From positions 62,001 to 126,000 of the forward strand of contig NZ_ML133534.1 in assembly GCF_003985145.1 (NCBI RefSeq): 64,000 nt of DNA, written 5' to 3'. Shown piece after piece: positions 7,911 through 17,541 of this stretch. The position numbers were made by a program, and so were the translations under genes. The stretch comes from Rhizobium anhuiense (GTDB lineage: Bacteria; Pseudomonadota; Alphaproteobacteria; Rhizobiales; Rhizobiaceae). Within the stretch, counting starts at the first letter, position 1; every line of letters begins with the position of its first letter. The notes beneath the pieces are model-generated. The model saw only the letters and a list, made by a program, of their open reading frames with translations. It made no database searches and was not told where the DNA came from.

Positions 7911-10900
7911 TCAGACGACCCCTTCATCGACCGGCTCCGTCTTTGCCGGTTCTACCGTAGCCGGCCGGTTGCGGCGCCAGCCGCGCAGCACGACGTAGAA
8001 GACCGGCGTCAGGAACAGACCGAAGATCGTCACACCGAGCATGCCCGAGAAGACGGCGGTGCCGAGCGACTGGCGCATTTCGGCGCCGGGGCCGGTGGCG
8101 ATGGCAAGCGGCAGAACTCCGAAGATGAAGGCGAATGCCGTCATCAGGATCGGGCGCAGGCGAAGATGGCTGGCCTCGATGGCCGCTTCCACCGGCGACT
8201 TGCCTTCCTCTTCCGCCTGCCTGGCGAACTCGACGATCAGAATGGCGTTTTTGGCCGCAAGACCGATCAGGACGATCAGGCCGATCTGCGTCAGGACATT
8301 GTTGTCCATGCCCCGCAGGGAGACCCCGATCAGCGCCGCGAGCACCGCAAGCGGGACGATGAGAATGATCGCGAGCGGCAGAACCCAGCTTTCATATTGG
8401 GCCGCCAGCGCCAGGAAGACGAAGACGACGGAGAGGGCGAAGATGTAGATGGCCGTGTTGCCGGTGTGGGTCTCCTGATAGGCGAGTTCCGTCCATTCGA
8501 AGGTCGTGCCCTGCGGCAGGATCTTCGCAGCCAGCGCTTCCATCTTGGCGATGGCATCGCCGGTCGACGTGCCCGGCGTCGGATTGCCCTGAAGCGGCAC
8601 CGAGACGTACATGTTGTAGCGCTGGACAAGCGCCGGGCCGCTGGCATCCTGAATGTCCATCAAGGTTCCAAGCGGAACCAGCGCGCCGGTTGCCGATCGA
8701 ACCTTCAGGGCGAGAATGTCTTCCCTGTCCATGCGATATTGCCGGTCGGCCTGGGCGCGGACCTGGTAGACGCGGCCGAACGCATTGAAATCGTTGACGT
8801 AGGCGACGCCGAGATTGATGGAAAGCGCGTTGAAGATATTGGGGATCGGCACGTTCAGGAAGCGTGCCTTGTCGCGGTCGAGCGCCAGGAAGTATTGCGG
8901 GCTTGCATCGGAGAATGTCGTAAAGACGCCCGTCAGCCCTTCGGTCGTCGCCGCCGCACCCATCATCTGGCGGGCGAGGCCGAGCACGCGCGTCATGTCA
9001 GCGTTTTCGAGATCTGATATCTGCATCTTGAAGCCGCCGGAATTGCCGACGCCACGCACGGATGGCGGCGGGATGGCAATGATGAAGGCTTCCTGGATGC
9101 TTTGCAGCTTGCCGTAAAGCTCGCCGATGATCTTATTGGCGTTCTCTCCGCCTTCTTCACGTTCGGCAAAGGATTTGAACGGAACGAAGACGACGCCGGC
9201 ATTCGAAGCATTGGTGAATGTCGCCCCGCTGAAGCCGGCAAATTGCACGGCGTTGCCGACGCCGGGCACGGTGCGGGCGATATCGCCCACCTGTCTGACG
9301 ACGGCATCGGTACGCGCAAGCGAGGCGCCGTCCGGAAGCTGGATGACGATGATCGCGTAACCCTGGTCCATGGTCGGGATGAAGCCGGCGGGAACTTTCG
9401 TTCCCATGTACCAGGTGGCCCCGAGCAGGCAGACGAAGGCGGCCATCGCGGCTGTCAATCCCACCCAACTGCTGACCAGATGCCGAACGGTCCATGAATA
9501 GCCCGAGCTCAGCCGATCGAATCCACGATTGAAGCCGTTTGCAAGTCCTCTTCCCAGGCGCGTGGCGACGTTCGTGCGCCTGGTTTCGTGGTCATGGGTT
9601 TTCAGCAATATGCCTGCAAGGGCGGGCGACAGCGTCAGCGAATTCAATGCGGAAATTGCCGTGGTGACAGCGATCGTCACCGCGAACTGCCGGTAGAACT
9701 GGCCTGAGATGCCGGGAATGAAGGCGGTCGGCACGAATACGGCAATCAGCACCAGCGAGATGGCGACGACGGCAGTTCCGACTTCGTCCATCGTGACGTG
9801 GGATGCCTGTTTTGGCGTCATGCCGCGGGCGAGATTGCGCTCGACATTTTCCACCACCACGATCGCGTCGTCGACGACGATCCCGATCGCGAGCACGAGG
9901 CCGAACAGGGTGAGCATGTTGAGCGAGAAGCCGAAGGCCAGCAGGACGGCGAAGGTGCCGATCAGCGATACAGGGATGGCAATGATCGGAATGATCGCCG
10001 TTCGCCAGGATTGCAGGAAGACGAGAACGACAATCGCCACCAGGATGGCCGCCTCGGCGATGGTTCTATAGACCTCGGTGATCGAATCCGAGATGAATTC
10101 GGTCGTGTCGTAGACGATGCGATATTCCAGGCCCTGCGGGAAATTCTGCGAGAGGTCCTTCATGATCGACTGGACCTGATGGGCGGTGTCCAGGGCATTG
10201 GTTCCCGGCCGGGCGAAGATGCCAAGAGCAACGGCCGGGTCATTGTTGAGATAGCTGTTGGTGACGTAATCCTGCGCGCCGAGTTCGATACGGGCGACAT
10301 CCTGCAACTGCACGAGCCGGCCCGATGTCGTCGATTTCACGATGACATATCGGAACTCGCGCACATCGGAGAAGCGTCCATCCGTTCGCACCGTATATTC
10401 GAACGCATTCTTGCCGGTCACCGGCGGGGCACCGATCTTGCCTCCGGACACCTGGACGTTCTGGTCTCTCAGCGCGGCGACGACGTCATCGGATGTCATC
10501 CCGTAGGCGGAGAGTTTTTCCGGATCCAGCCAGATTCGCATCGAATACTGGCGTTCGCCGAAGAGCTGCACGTCGCCGACGCCGTCAAGGCGAACGAGAA
10601 CGTCACGGATTCGGTTGCGGGCGTAGTTCGAGACATAAAGCTGGTCATAGCGGTGCGACGGCGACAGCAGATGCACCACCATCATCAGATCGGGCGAGCT
10701 TTTGTCAGTGGTCACCCCAAGCCGCTGGACTTCCTCGGGAAGACGGGGCAGGGCGATGGAAACGCGGTTCTGAACGAGCACCTGCACCTTGTCGAGATCG
10801 GTGCCGAGCTTGAAGGTGATCGTCAGCGACATGGCGCCGTCGGCGCTGGAATAGGACGACATGTAAAGCATGTCTTCGACGCCATTGATCTGCTGTTCGA

Positions 10901-11099
10901 GCGGGGTCGACACGGTATCGGCGATCGTCTGCGGATCGGCACCCGGATATGACGTGCGCACGACGATGGTTGGCGGCGCTATCTCCGGATACTGGGATAC
11001 CGGCAATTGCGTATAGGCAATGCCGCCGACGACCAGAAGAACGATCGAGATGACGGCCGCAAAGATCGGCCGGTCCACGAAAAAATGAGCAAATCTCAT
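7911..11099 (-). CDS. RND multidrug efflux permease (AcrB/HAE1 type)
   Basis: Inner-membrane proton-driven pump of 1062 residues, the usual size for the HAE1 family. It begins MRFAHFFVDRPIFA, has the two large periplasmic loops (PGADPQTIADTVSTPLEQQINGV and, in the second half, FIPTMDQGYAI), and the proton-relay region GIVVDDAIVVVENVER with paired aspartates in TM4; the matching lysine helix (GLAAKNAILIVEFA) is in TM10. It overlaps the upstream adaptor gene by 4 bp (ATGA). No outer-membrane factor gene is adjacent, so the pump probably uses a TolC-type channel encoded elsewhere. Substrates are unknown. Confidence 0.95.
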   Translation of the reverse strand: MRFAHFFVDRPIFAAVISIVLLVVGGIAYTQLPVSQYPEIAPPTIVVRTSYPGADPQTIADTVSTPLEQQINGVEDMLYMSSYSSADGAMSLTITFKLGTDLDKVQVLVQNRVSIALPRLPEEVQRLGVTTDKSSPDLMMVVHLLSPSHRYDQLYVSNYARNRIRDVLVRLDGVGDVQLFGERQYSMRIWLDPEKLSAYGMTSDDVVAALRDQNVQVSGGKIGAPPVTGKNAFEYTVRTDGRFSDVREFRYVIVKSTTSGRLVQLQDVARIELGAQDYVTNSYLNNDPAVALGIFARPGTNALDTAHQVQSIMKDLSQNFPQGLEYRIVYDTTEFISDSITEVYRTIAEAAILVAIVVLVFLQSWRTAIIPIIAIPVSLIGTFAVLLAFGFSLNMLTLFGLVLAIGIVVDDAIVVVENVERNLARGMTPKQASHVTMDEVGTAVVAISLVLIAVFVPTAFIPGISGQFYRQFAVTIAVTTAISALNSLTLSPALAGILLKTHDHETRRTNVATRLGRGLANGFNRGFDRLSSGYSWTVRHLVSSWVGLTAAMAAFVCLLGATWYMGTKVPAGFIPTMDQGYAIIVIQLPDGASLARTDAVVRQVGDIARTVPGVGNAVQFAGFSGATFTNASNAGVVFVPFKSFAEREEGGENANKIIGELYGKLQSIQEAFIIAIPPPSVRGVGNSGGFKMQISDLENADMTRVLGLARQMMGAAATTEGLTGVFTTFSDASPQYFLALDRDKARFLNVPIPNIFNALSINLGVAYVNDFNAFGRVYQVRAQADRQYRMDREDILALKVRSATGALVPLGTLMDIQDASGPALVQRYNMYVSVPLQGNPTPGTSTGDAIAKMEALAAKILPQGTTFEWTELAYQETHTGNTAIYIFALSVVFVFLALAAQYESWVLPLAIILIVPLAVLAALIGVSLRGMDNNVLTQIGLIVLIGLAAKNAILIVEFARQAEEEGKSPVEAAIEASHLRLRPILMTAFAFIFGVLPLAIATGPGAEMRQSLGTAVFSGMLGVTIFGLFLTPVFYVVLRGWRRNRPATVEPAKTEPVDEGVV

Positions 11100-12271
11100 T
11101 GTCCGTTCTCCGCGCCGGCGGTTTCGGGCGCAGTGTCCTGCCGCTCCTTGGGCAGTTCGGTCATCTGAGGTGTGATCTTGGTACCCGGCCGGGCGCGGAT
11201 CAGGCCGTTGACGATGATCGTCTCGGTCCCGTCAAGGCCTTCGCGTATGACGCGGTAGCCATAGAGCCGGGGTCCGGGTCTCACCGGCTTGGTCGAAACC
11301 GTGCCGTCCTCGGCGACGACATAGACGACGCGCTCATTCTGGTCGGAGCCGATTGCCTCGTCGGGAACGAGAATGGCCTGGTAGGTGTTGGAGGCTTCGA
11401 CCTGTATGCGGCCGAAGAGGCCGGGCTGAAGGACGAGATCGGGGTTGGGGAAGCGGGCCCGCAGACGAATGGTGCCACTCTCATTGTCGACCCGGTTTTC
11501 GGCGAAATCGAGCTTTCCCTTGAATGGTTTTGCATTGGGATCCGAGATCGTGACGGAGACATCCAGACCGCCGCCGCCCTGTTGGAGATCCTTGCCGAGC
11601 TTGCGCGCCGTGTCGGCGAAATTCAACAGGCGGCGCTCGTCGACGTCGAAATAGAAATCGATCGGATCGAGCGAAACGATTGTTGTCAGCACGGTCTGGT
11701 CGGTCTGCACGAGGTTGCCGGCCGAAATCAGCCGGCGATCGATGCGGCCGCTGAGCGGCGCCTTGATCTCGGTATATTCCATGTCGAGAGAAGCGCGATC
11801 GGCTGCGGCCTGCGCGCCGCGGACATTGGCCTCGGCCGAATCGAATTCGCGGCGGCGATCATCCAGCGTCTGCGCCGACTGGCTGCCGCTCGAAGCAAGC
11901 GATTGCGTGCGCTTATATTGCGCATCGGCAAAGACCAAGGCGGATTGCGCCGATTCGAGTGCGGCCTTTGCCTGATTGAGCGCGGTGACGAACGGCCTCT
12001 GGTCGATGACGAAGAGCAGGTCGCCCTGCTTGACCAAGGCGCCGTCCTGGAAATGGATTTCCTGCAGGTACCCACCGACGCGCGAGCGAACGGAGACTTC
12101 GTCGACCGGCTCGAAGCGGCCGATGAATTCGTCGCTGTCGACGACATCGCGCACAACAGGCTTGGCGACGGTGACGGGCGGGGGCGGCGGGGCGCTCTGA
12201 GCCAGCGCGGCCAAAGGCATGAATGCGGCGATAGAGCCAAACACCAGCATCTGTCGAAGCGCGTAGGTCAT
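11096..12271 (-). CDS. RND efflux periplasmic adaptor (membrane fusion protein)
   Basis: Adaptor of 391 residues linking the RND pump to an outer-membrane channel. An N-terminal signal sequence ends near ALAQSAPPPP. Then come the lipoyl half-motifs (GYLQEIHFQDGALVKQGDLLFVID and SGRIDRRLISAGNLV), an alpha hairpin between them, and the beta-barrel and membrane-proximal domains (LQPGLFGRIQVEA, IRARPGTKITPQM). A strong GGAGGA site precedes the ATG. It is the first gene of a two-gene operon, and the 263 bp upstream (12272-12534) should hold the promoter. Unlike the second RND operon in the window, no regulator gene is adjacent. Confidence 0.93.
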   Translation of the reverse strand: MTYALRQMLVFGSIAAFMPLAALAQSAPPPPPVTVAKPVVRDVVDSDEFIGRFEPVDEVSVRSRVGGYLQEIHFQDGALVKQGDLLFVIDQRPFVTALNQAKAALESAQSALVFADAQYKRTQSLASSGSQSAQTLDDRRREFDSAEANVRGAQAAADRASLDMEYTEIKAPLSGRIDRRLISAGNLVQTDQTVLTTIVSLDPIDFYFDVDERRLLNFADTARKLGKDLQQGGGGLDVSVTISDPNAKPFKGKLDFAENRVDNESGTIRLRARFPNPDLVLQPGLFGRIQVEASNTYQAILVPDEAIGSDQNERVVYVVAEDGTVSTKPVRPGPRLYGYRVIREGLDGTETIIVNGLIRARPGTKITPQMTELPKERQDTAPETAGAENGQ

Positions 12272-12534
12272 ACCAGTCCTCCAATCTTGGCAGCCGATTA
12301 ACTAGCCGCCAACCTCAAGATGAAGTGATGCTGTTCAGGTCTTGCTGCTTTGAACGAAGGCCTCTGCCCCCGGGGATTTCTCCGGCGTCCGATCCCTTGG
12401 AAAGGAAGGCCGGCAGGCAATGTCGATCAGAAAAATCGTAACCCTATGGAATTGGACTATAAACGGCAGCGGCGAAAAATTGCAAATGCCAATTGGTTAC
12501 GATTTTCGAATCCATCAAAACTTCACAGAGCGCG

Positions 12535-14079
12535 TCAGCTCTCCACAATCTCGTCTCTGCCCGGCGGCAGGGCGCCGAGTTCGGCCCAGTCGAGTTCCTG
12601 TTCCAGCATGTGAAAGACATCGTCGTCGATCTCGCCGGCGCGGCGCATTGCCGCCAGTCTGCGGCGCTTCGCAACGATGACATTGCGGCGCTGCTTGTCG
12701 AGCCGGCTGACCTCGCGCGGATGTTTCCCGTCCACGGCGATCTCGCGCTCGGAGGTGTACACGTCGCGCAGGATGCGGGTGGATTTGTCTTCGCCGCCGG
12801 CGAGTTCGGCAAGTGCTGCATCGATCAACGTGACACGGGCTCTGGCGAGGTCGCGGTCCACGGAGGTGTCCGGTTCGAATTTCAGGAAACGGATCAGCGG
12901 CCCGAGCGTCAGGCCCTGGACGATGAGCGTGCCGAGAACGACGGCGAGCGCGCTGAGCAGGATGATGTCGCGATCGGGGAAGTCGATCGGCAGGGCGAGC
13001 GCGGTGGCCAGCGTGACGAGGCCGCGCATGCCGCACCAACCGGCAAGCAGGCTCGTCGCGAAGGTGGGAACGGCCTGTTTCGTGCGCCCGCGCGCGGCAA
13101 GAAAGTTGATGACGCGGTTATAAAACAGCACCCAGGCCAGCCGGACGAGAATGACCGTGACGAAAACCATGGTGGCGAAGGTGATTGCGAAATCCAGGCG
13201 GCCGGGATCGAGGTCGAGGACGATCTGACGGGCCTGCAGGCCCATCAGCAGGAAGGCCAGCACGTTGAGCAGAAAGACCGCGGCCTCCCAGACCGAATAG
13301 GAATGGATGCGGTGGCGGGCCGTCTGCCGCTCGGGCATGTAGCGGGCGATGACCATCGCGTAGACGACGATCGCCAGTATTGCCGAAAAGTGTAGCCGCT
13401 CGGCGATGATCCACGTGCCGAAAGTGGCGACGAATTCAAGCAGGGTGCCGCCGAGCGTGCCGGCGAGCCTCAGGCCGACGACCATGTAGAGACGGCCCAT
13501 GAGGTAACCGAGGATGAGGCCGCCCGGCACGGCGAGCGCCAATTCCGCCAGGGCACCGGCGAAGAAGGCGGGGCTCGCGGCGGCTGCCACCGCGGCGCTG
13601 AAGATCAGGAGCGCGACGGCGTCGTTCAGGAGGCTTTCGCCCTTCAGGATCACATAGGTCTGGCGCGGCAGGGTGAAGCGGTCGAGCATGGCGGTCGCCG
13701 CCGCCGCATCCGGCGGCGCGACGATGGCGCCGAGTGCGACGGCCGCGGCAAGCGGCAGGCCGGCGATCGTCACGCTGACGGTGGCGACGGCGGCGGCCGT
13801 CAATATCACGGCGATGGCGGCGAGCGAGAGGAGTGGCAGCCAGTTGTGCCTCAACGTCCTCGGCGGCAGATCATAGGCGGCGTCGAAGAGCACGGGCGCG
13901 ATCAGCAACGCCAGCGCAAGCTCGGGATCGATTGCGACCTCAGGCGCCCAAGGCACGGCGGCGACGATGACGCCAGCGATCGCCAGCATTGTCGGATAAG
14001 GGATCCGGAACTTCCTGGAGAATTGCAGAAAGACGATCGCCACCAGCAGCAGCGTCAGCATGCTTTCGAAGAACGCCAT
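12535..14079 (-). CDS. CPA1-family Na+/H+ antiporter
   Basis: Membrane protein of 514 residues with about 12 helices. It shows the CPA1 core: LIAPVLFDAAYDLPP, the GAIVAPPDAAAATAM helix break, the ion-site motif LKGESLLNDAVALLIF with the ND pair, and GMRGLVTLATALALP. The last 110 residues form a charged cytoplasmic tail with KSTRILRDVY and KQRRNVIVAKRRRLAAMRRAG. The start at 14079 is preferred to a TTG four codons upstream because GGGGAG lies at the right distance before it. It exchanges sodium or potassium for protons across the inner membrane. It may share a transcript with the RND pair downstream, but a 263 bp gap makes separate control more likely. Confidence 0.9.
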   Translation of the reverse strand: MAFFESMLTLLLVAIVFLQFSRKFRIPYPTMLAIAGVIVAAVPWAPEVAIDPELALALLIAPVLFDAAYDLPPRTLRHNWLPLLSLAAIAVILTAAAVATVSVTIAGLPLAAAVALGAIVAPPDAAAATAMLDRFTLPRQTYVILKGESLLNDAVALLIFSAAVAAAASPAFFAGALAELALAVPGGLILGYLMGRLYMVVGLRLAGTLGGTLLEFVATFGTWIIAERLHFSAILAIVVYAMVIARYMPERQTARHRIHSYSVWEAAVFLLNVLAFLLMGLQARQIVLDLDPGRLDFAITFATMVFVTVILVRLAWVLFYNRVINFLAARGRTKQAVPTFATSLLAGWCGMRGLVTLATALALPIDFPDRDIILLSALAVVLGTLIVQGLTLGPLIRFLKFEPDTSVDRDLARARVTLIDAALAELAGGEDKSTRILRDVYTSEREIAVDGKHPREVSRLDKQRRNVIVAKRRRLAAMRRAGEIDDDVFHMLEQELDWAELGALPPGRDEIVES

Positions 14080-14291
14080 CGAGCTCCCCAATGCGGCGCC
14101 TCCGGCGGAGGCGACGACTACAGGCAGAATTAGGGCGGAGCTAGGCCGCGGCTACCGTCTGGCGTCTGCAACCGGCGAAAGGAAGAACTGCAGGACAAGC
14201 CTGAGCCGGCCTGCGGCATTTTCGCCGCTGCTTCCGAATCTGGCATCCCAGCTCTTGTGTGGCGTGCATGCTCAATATATGTACCGATATC

Positions 14292-14305
14292 ATAAGTATG
14301 CTTAT
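14292..14305. promoter_or_regulatory. Inverted repeat before marR, candidate MarR operator
   Basis: ATAAG-TATG-CTTAT lies 22 bp before the marR start in an AT-rich patch that contrasts with the GC-rich surroundings. MarR proteins bind short AT-rich dyads over their own promoters, so this is a good candidate autoregulatory site for the marR-emrA-emrB operon. The binding itself is inference. Confidence 0.5.
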
Positions 14306-14326
14306 AAATAATGATCGCAGGTTTTC

Positions 14327-14791
14327 ATGAGCGCCACTCCGACCCTTGGCTTCCTTCTCCACGACGTCGCACGGCTGCTGCGCAAGCGGTTCGAGCAGCG
14401 CGCGAAGTGTCTCGGGCTGACCCGGTCGCAATGGCAGACGCTTGCCTATCTCTCGAACAATGAAGGCATTCATCAAGGCGGCCTTGCCGAAATCCTCGAA
14501 GTCGAACCGATCACACTGGTGCGCATTCTCGACAAGCTCGCCGAACGCGGGCTGATCGAGCGCCGCCAGCACCCGACCGACCGTCGCATCTGGCTGCTCT
14601 ACATGCGCGACGAGGCGCACCCGCTGCTCGCCGAAATGCGTGAGCTCGGCGACACCACCCGCGCAGAAGCGTTGGACGGCGTCTCCGTCGAGCAGCGCGA
14701 GCAGCTTTTCCACATCCTATCCGTAATGAAGACGAACCTGGTTCAGGCATGCCGGAACCCGGTTGACGAGAACGAGACGAACGATGGCTGA
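14327..14791 (+). CDS. MarR-family transcriptional regulator of the emrAB operon
   Basis: Winged-helix regulator of 154 residues. The recognition helix region is GLTRSQWQTLAYLSNNEGIHQGGLAEILEVEPITLVRILDKLAERGLIERR, followed by the wing with the conserved DRRIWLLYM motif (a MarR DxR signature). It is the first gene of a tightly packed operon, its end overlapping the emrA start by 8 bp. MarR proteins of this arrangement repress the efflux genes behind them and release DNA on binding an aromatic drug or plant phenolic. The inducer cannot be read from the sequence. Confidence 0.9.
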   Translation: MSATPTLGFLLHDVARLLRKRFEQRAKCLGLTRSQWQTLAYLSNNEGIHQGGLAEILEVEPITLVRILDKLAERGLIERRQHPTDRRIWLLYMRDEAHPLLAEMRELGDTTRAEALDGVSVEQREQLFHILSVMKTNLVQACRNPVDENETNDG

Positions 14792-16007
14792 TAAATTCCC
14801 CCTCCGCGTCGTTGCCGACGCCAATGCCAAGACTCCTGTCGAAGAAACGGAAGCGAAACAGCAGGAAACGGTAGCCGAAGCGCCTTCATCCAATTCAGCG
14901 CCGGCTGCCGCCGTGGCTGCGCCTGGCGGCAACAAGGTCCGCCGCCGGCGCAGTCTCACGCGGCCGATCCTGTTCGCCCTGCTGCCGGTGGCGCTCGTCG
15001 TCGGCGGTTACTATTACGTCAATGGCGGCCAGGTGATGTCGACCGACAACGCCTATATTCAGGCCGACATGGTCGGGCTTACCACCGATGTCTCGGGTAT
15101 CGTCGAGCAGATCGACGTGCATGAGAACGAGGCGGTCAAGGCGGGGCAGGTGCTCTTCAGCCTGCGGCCGGATTCCTTCAAGATTGCGCTCGATGGCGCC
15201 AAGGCGCAGCTCGGCGCGCAGCGCAACCAGATCATGAATCTCAAGGCCAGCTATCAGCAGTCGCTTGCCGAGATCACGCAGGCGCAAGCCGATCTGCCCT
15301 ATTATCGGGATCAGTTCGATCGGCAGCAAAACCTCGTCAACAACGGCAGCGCGACGCAGTCGGCCTATGACGAAGCCAAGCATAATCTGGAAGCCGCTGA
15401 GCAGAAGGTTACCGTCGCCAAGGCGGAAGCCGCAACGACGCTCGCCCAGCTCGGCGGCTCCGCCGATCAGCCGATCGAGGAGAATCCGCTCTACCTGCAA
15501 GCCAAGTCGAATGTCGACAACGCCCAGCGCGAACTCGACCACAGCGTCGTCAAGGCGCCGTTCGACGGCATCGTCACCAATGTCAACGCGCTGCAGGTCG
15601 GCTCCTATCTGCAGGCGTCGCAGCAGGCCTTCTCGCTTGTTGCCACCGATCACCTTTGGATCGCCGCCAGCCCGAAGGAAACCGAGCTCACTTACGTCAA
15701 GCCCGGCCAGACGGCCGAGATCTATGTCGACACCTATCCCGGCGTGAGATGGAAGGGCAAGGTCGAGAGCATCAGCCCGGCCTCCGGCTCCAGCTTTTCG
15801 CTGCTGCCGGCGCAGAATACCACGGGCAACTGGGTGAAGGTCGTGCAGCGCATTCCGATGCGCGTCAGCATCCAGGAAACCGAAGGCAAGCCGCCGCTCC
15901 GCGTCGGCATGAGCACGGTGGTCGATGTCGAGACCGGCCATGTCCGCGGCCTGCCTGATTTCGTCAACAAGCTTCTGGGCCGGCCTCAGGGCGGGGATCA
16001 TGAGTAG
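14784..16007 (+). CDS. emrA: EmrA-type membrane fusion protein of MFS efflux pump
   Basis: Adaptor of 407 residues. The cytoplasmic N-terminus leads to one membrane anchor (RPILFALLPVALVVGGYYYV, about residues 62-81), then the EmrA motif STDNAYIQADMVGLTTDVSGIVEQI, a lipoyl half-motif, a long coiled-coil hairpin (about 125-230) and the second lipoyl half KAPFDGIVTNVNALQVGSYL. The start is the ATG at 14784, inside the end of marR (8 bp overlap), which implies translational coupling; a TTG seven codons earlier is less likely. It partners EmrB to move hydrophobic compounds across the envelope. Confidence 0.92.
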   Translation: MADKFPLRVVADANAKTPVEETEAKQQETVAEAPSSNSAPAAAVAAPGGNKVRRRRSLTRPILFALLPVALVVGGYYYVNGGQVMSTDNAYIQADMVGLTTDVSGIVEQIDVHENEAVKAGQVLFSLRPDSFKIALDGAKAQLGAQRNQIMNLKASYQQSLAEITQAQADLPYYRDQFDRQQNLVNNGSATQSAYDEAKHNLEAAEQKVTVAKAEAATTLAQLGGSADQPIEENPLYLQAKSNVDNAQRELDHSVVKAPFDGIVTNVNALQVGSYLQASQQAFSLVATDHLWIAASPKETELTYVKPGQTAEIYVDTYPGVRWKGKVESISPASGSSFSLLPAQNTTGNWVKVVQRIPMRVSIQETEGKPPLRVGMSTVVDVETGHVRGLPDFVNKLLGRPQGGDHE

Positions 16008-17541
16008 CGCTTCTGCATCTGCGGCGACGCCGGTTGCCAATCGCGGTGCGATCACGGCCTGCGTCATTCTCGCCGTCATCATGCAGGCGCTGGACACGAC
16101 GATCGCCAACGTGGCGCTGCCCTATATCCAGGGCAGCGTGTCGGCCTCCGCCGACCAGATCAACTGGGTCTTGACCTCCTATATCGTCGCGGCGGCGATC
16201 ATGACGCCGCCATCGGGCTTTCTCGCCGCCAAGTTCGGCCGCAAGCGCGTGCTGCTCGTCGCCATCGCCGGCTTCGTGGTTGCTTCGGTGCTCTGCGGCC
16301 TGGCGCAATCGCTGAACCAGATCGTTGCCTTCCGCCTGCTGCAGGGCCTGTTCGGCGCATCGCTGGTGCCGCTTTCCCAGGGCATCCTTCTCGATATCTA
16401 TACCGTGGAGGAGCGCGGCTCGGCCATGGCGCTTTTCGGCGTCTCGGTCATGGTCGGACCGGTCCTCGGCCCAGTCATCGGCGGCTGGCTGACCGACAAT
16501 ATCAGCTGGCGCTGGGTGTTCTACATCAACGTGCCGATCGGCGCGCTTGCTTTCGCCGGTATCGTCATCTTCGTTTCGGAAACGAAGAGGGATGCGCTCG
16601 CCAAACTCGATTGGTTCGGCTTCGGGATGATGAGCCTGTTCATCGCCGCGCTGCAGCTCTTCCTCGACCGCGGCGAGCAGCTCGACTGGTTCTCCTCGGG
16701 CGAGATCATGCTCGAAGCGATCGTCTGCGCCGCCGCATTCTATCTGCTTCTGGTGCACACGCTGACCGCAGAAAAATCCTTCGTCAATCCGAAGCTGTTT
16801 CTCGACCAGAACTTCACGGTCAGCATGATCTTCATCTTCGTGGTTGGCGTCACCTACCTCGCATCGCTGGCGCTGATGACCCCCTATCTGCAGACGCTGA
16901 TGGGTTATCCCGTCATCACCGCCGGCATCGTCATGGGGCCGCGCGGGCTCGGCACCATGCTGTGCATGTTCATTGTCGGGCGGCTGATCGGCAAGGTCGA
17001 TACGCGCTTGCTGCTGGTGCTCGGTCTCGGCCTAACCGCCTGGGCGATGTACGACATGACCGGCTGGACGCCCGATGTTTCGCAATGGACGATCGTCTCG
17101 GTCGGCTTCATCCAGGGCGCCGGCCTGGGCTTTCTCTTCGTGCCGCTGACGACCATCGCTTTCGCGACGCTGCCGGCCCATATGCGCGGCGACGGCACCG
17201 GCCTCTACAATCTGTCGCGCAACATTGGTTCGGCGGTCGGCATCTCGATCGTCTCGGCCCTGATCGTCGAGAACACGCAGAGCAACCATGAATCGATCGC
17301 GGCCTATGTGACGCCGTTCAACCATGCCTTCAACGCTGTGGCGGCGCAGGGCCTCAGCCCGGTAACGGCGGCGGGGCGTGCTTCGCTCAACGAGATCATC
17401 ACGCTGCAGTCGACGATCATCGCCTATATGGACGATTTCAAGCTACTGATGCTGATGTCGCTTGCGGTCATCCCGCTGGTGCTCTTGCTACGCAAGCCGA
17501 AGGCGCCGCCCGCCGTCGACCACAGCGCAGTCATGGAATAG
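16000..17541 (+). CDS. emrB: EmrB-type DHA2 MFS drug:proton antiporter
   Basis: Inner-membrane transporter of 513 residues with 14 predicted helices. Motifs of the DHA2 family are present: LDTTIANVALPYIQG in TM1, FGRKRVLLVAI in loop 2-3, and GPVLGPVIGGWLTDNISWRWVFYINVP in TM5 and the loop after it. The start at 16000 overlaps the end of emrA by 8 bp, the same overlap seen between marR and emrA. It pumps hydrophobic toxicants with EmrA. The 3' end directly abuts the convergent glycosylase gene (stops at 17541 and 17542). Rhizobium etli has a related RmrAB pump for plant flavonoids, but nothing here shows these are the same genes. Confidence 0.93.
   Translation: MSSASASAATPVANRGAITACVILAVIMQALDTTIANVALPYIQGSVSASADQINWVLTSYIVAAAIMTPPSGFLAAKFGRKRVLLVAIAGFVVASVLCGLAQSLNQIVAFRLLQGLFGASLVPLSQGILLDIYTVEERGSAMALFGVSVMVGPVLGPVIGGWLTDNISWRWVFYINVPIGALAFAGIVIFVSETKRDALAKLDWFGFGMMSLFIAALQLFLDRGEQLDWFSSGEIMLEAIVCAAAFYLLLVHTLTAEKSFVNPKLFLDQNFTVSMIFIFVVGVTYLASLALMTPYLQTLMGYPVITAGIVMGPRGLGTMLCMFIVGRLIGKVDTRLLLVLGLGLTAWAMYDMTGWTPDVSQWTIVSVGFIQGAGLGFLFVPLTTIAFATLPAHMRGDGTGLYNLSRNIGSAVGISIVSALIVENTQSNHESIAAYVTPFNHAFNAVAAQGLSPVTAAGRASLNEIITLQSTIIAYMDDFKLLMLMSLAVIPLVLLLRKPKAPPAVDHSAVME

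Noticed and set aside
14763..14783. Upstream TTG start for emrA
   Set aside because: The ATG at 14784 is followed by the conserved N-terminus; the same 8-bp overlap is used between emrA and emrB.
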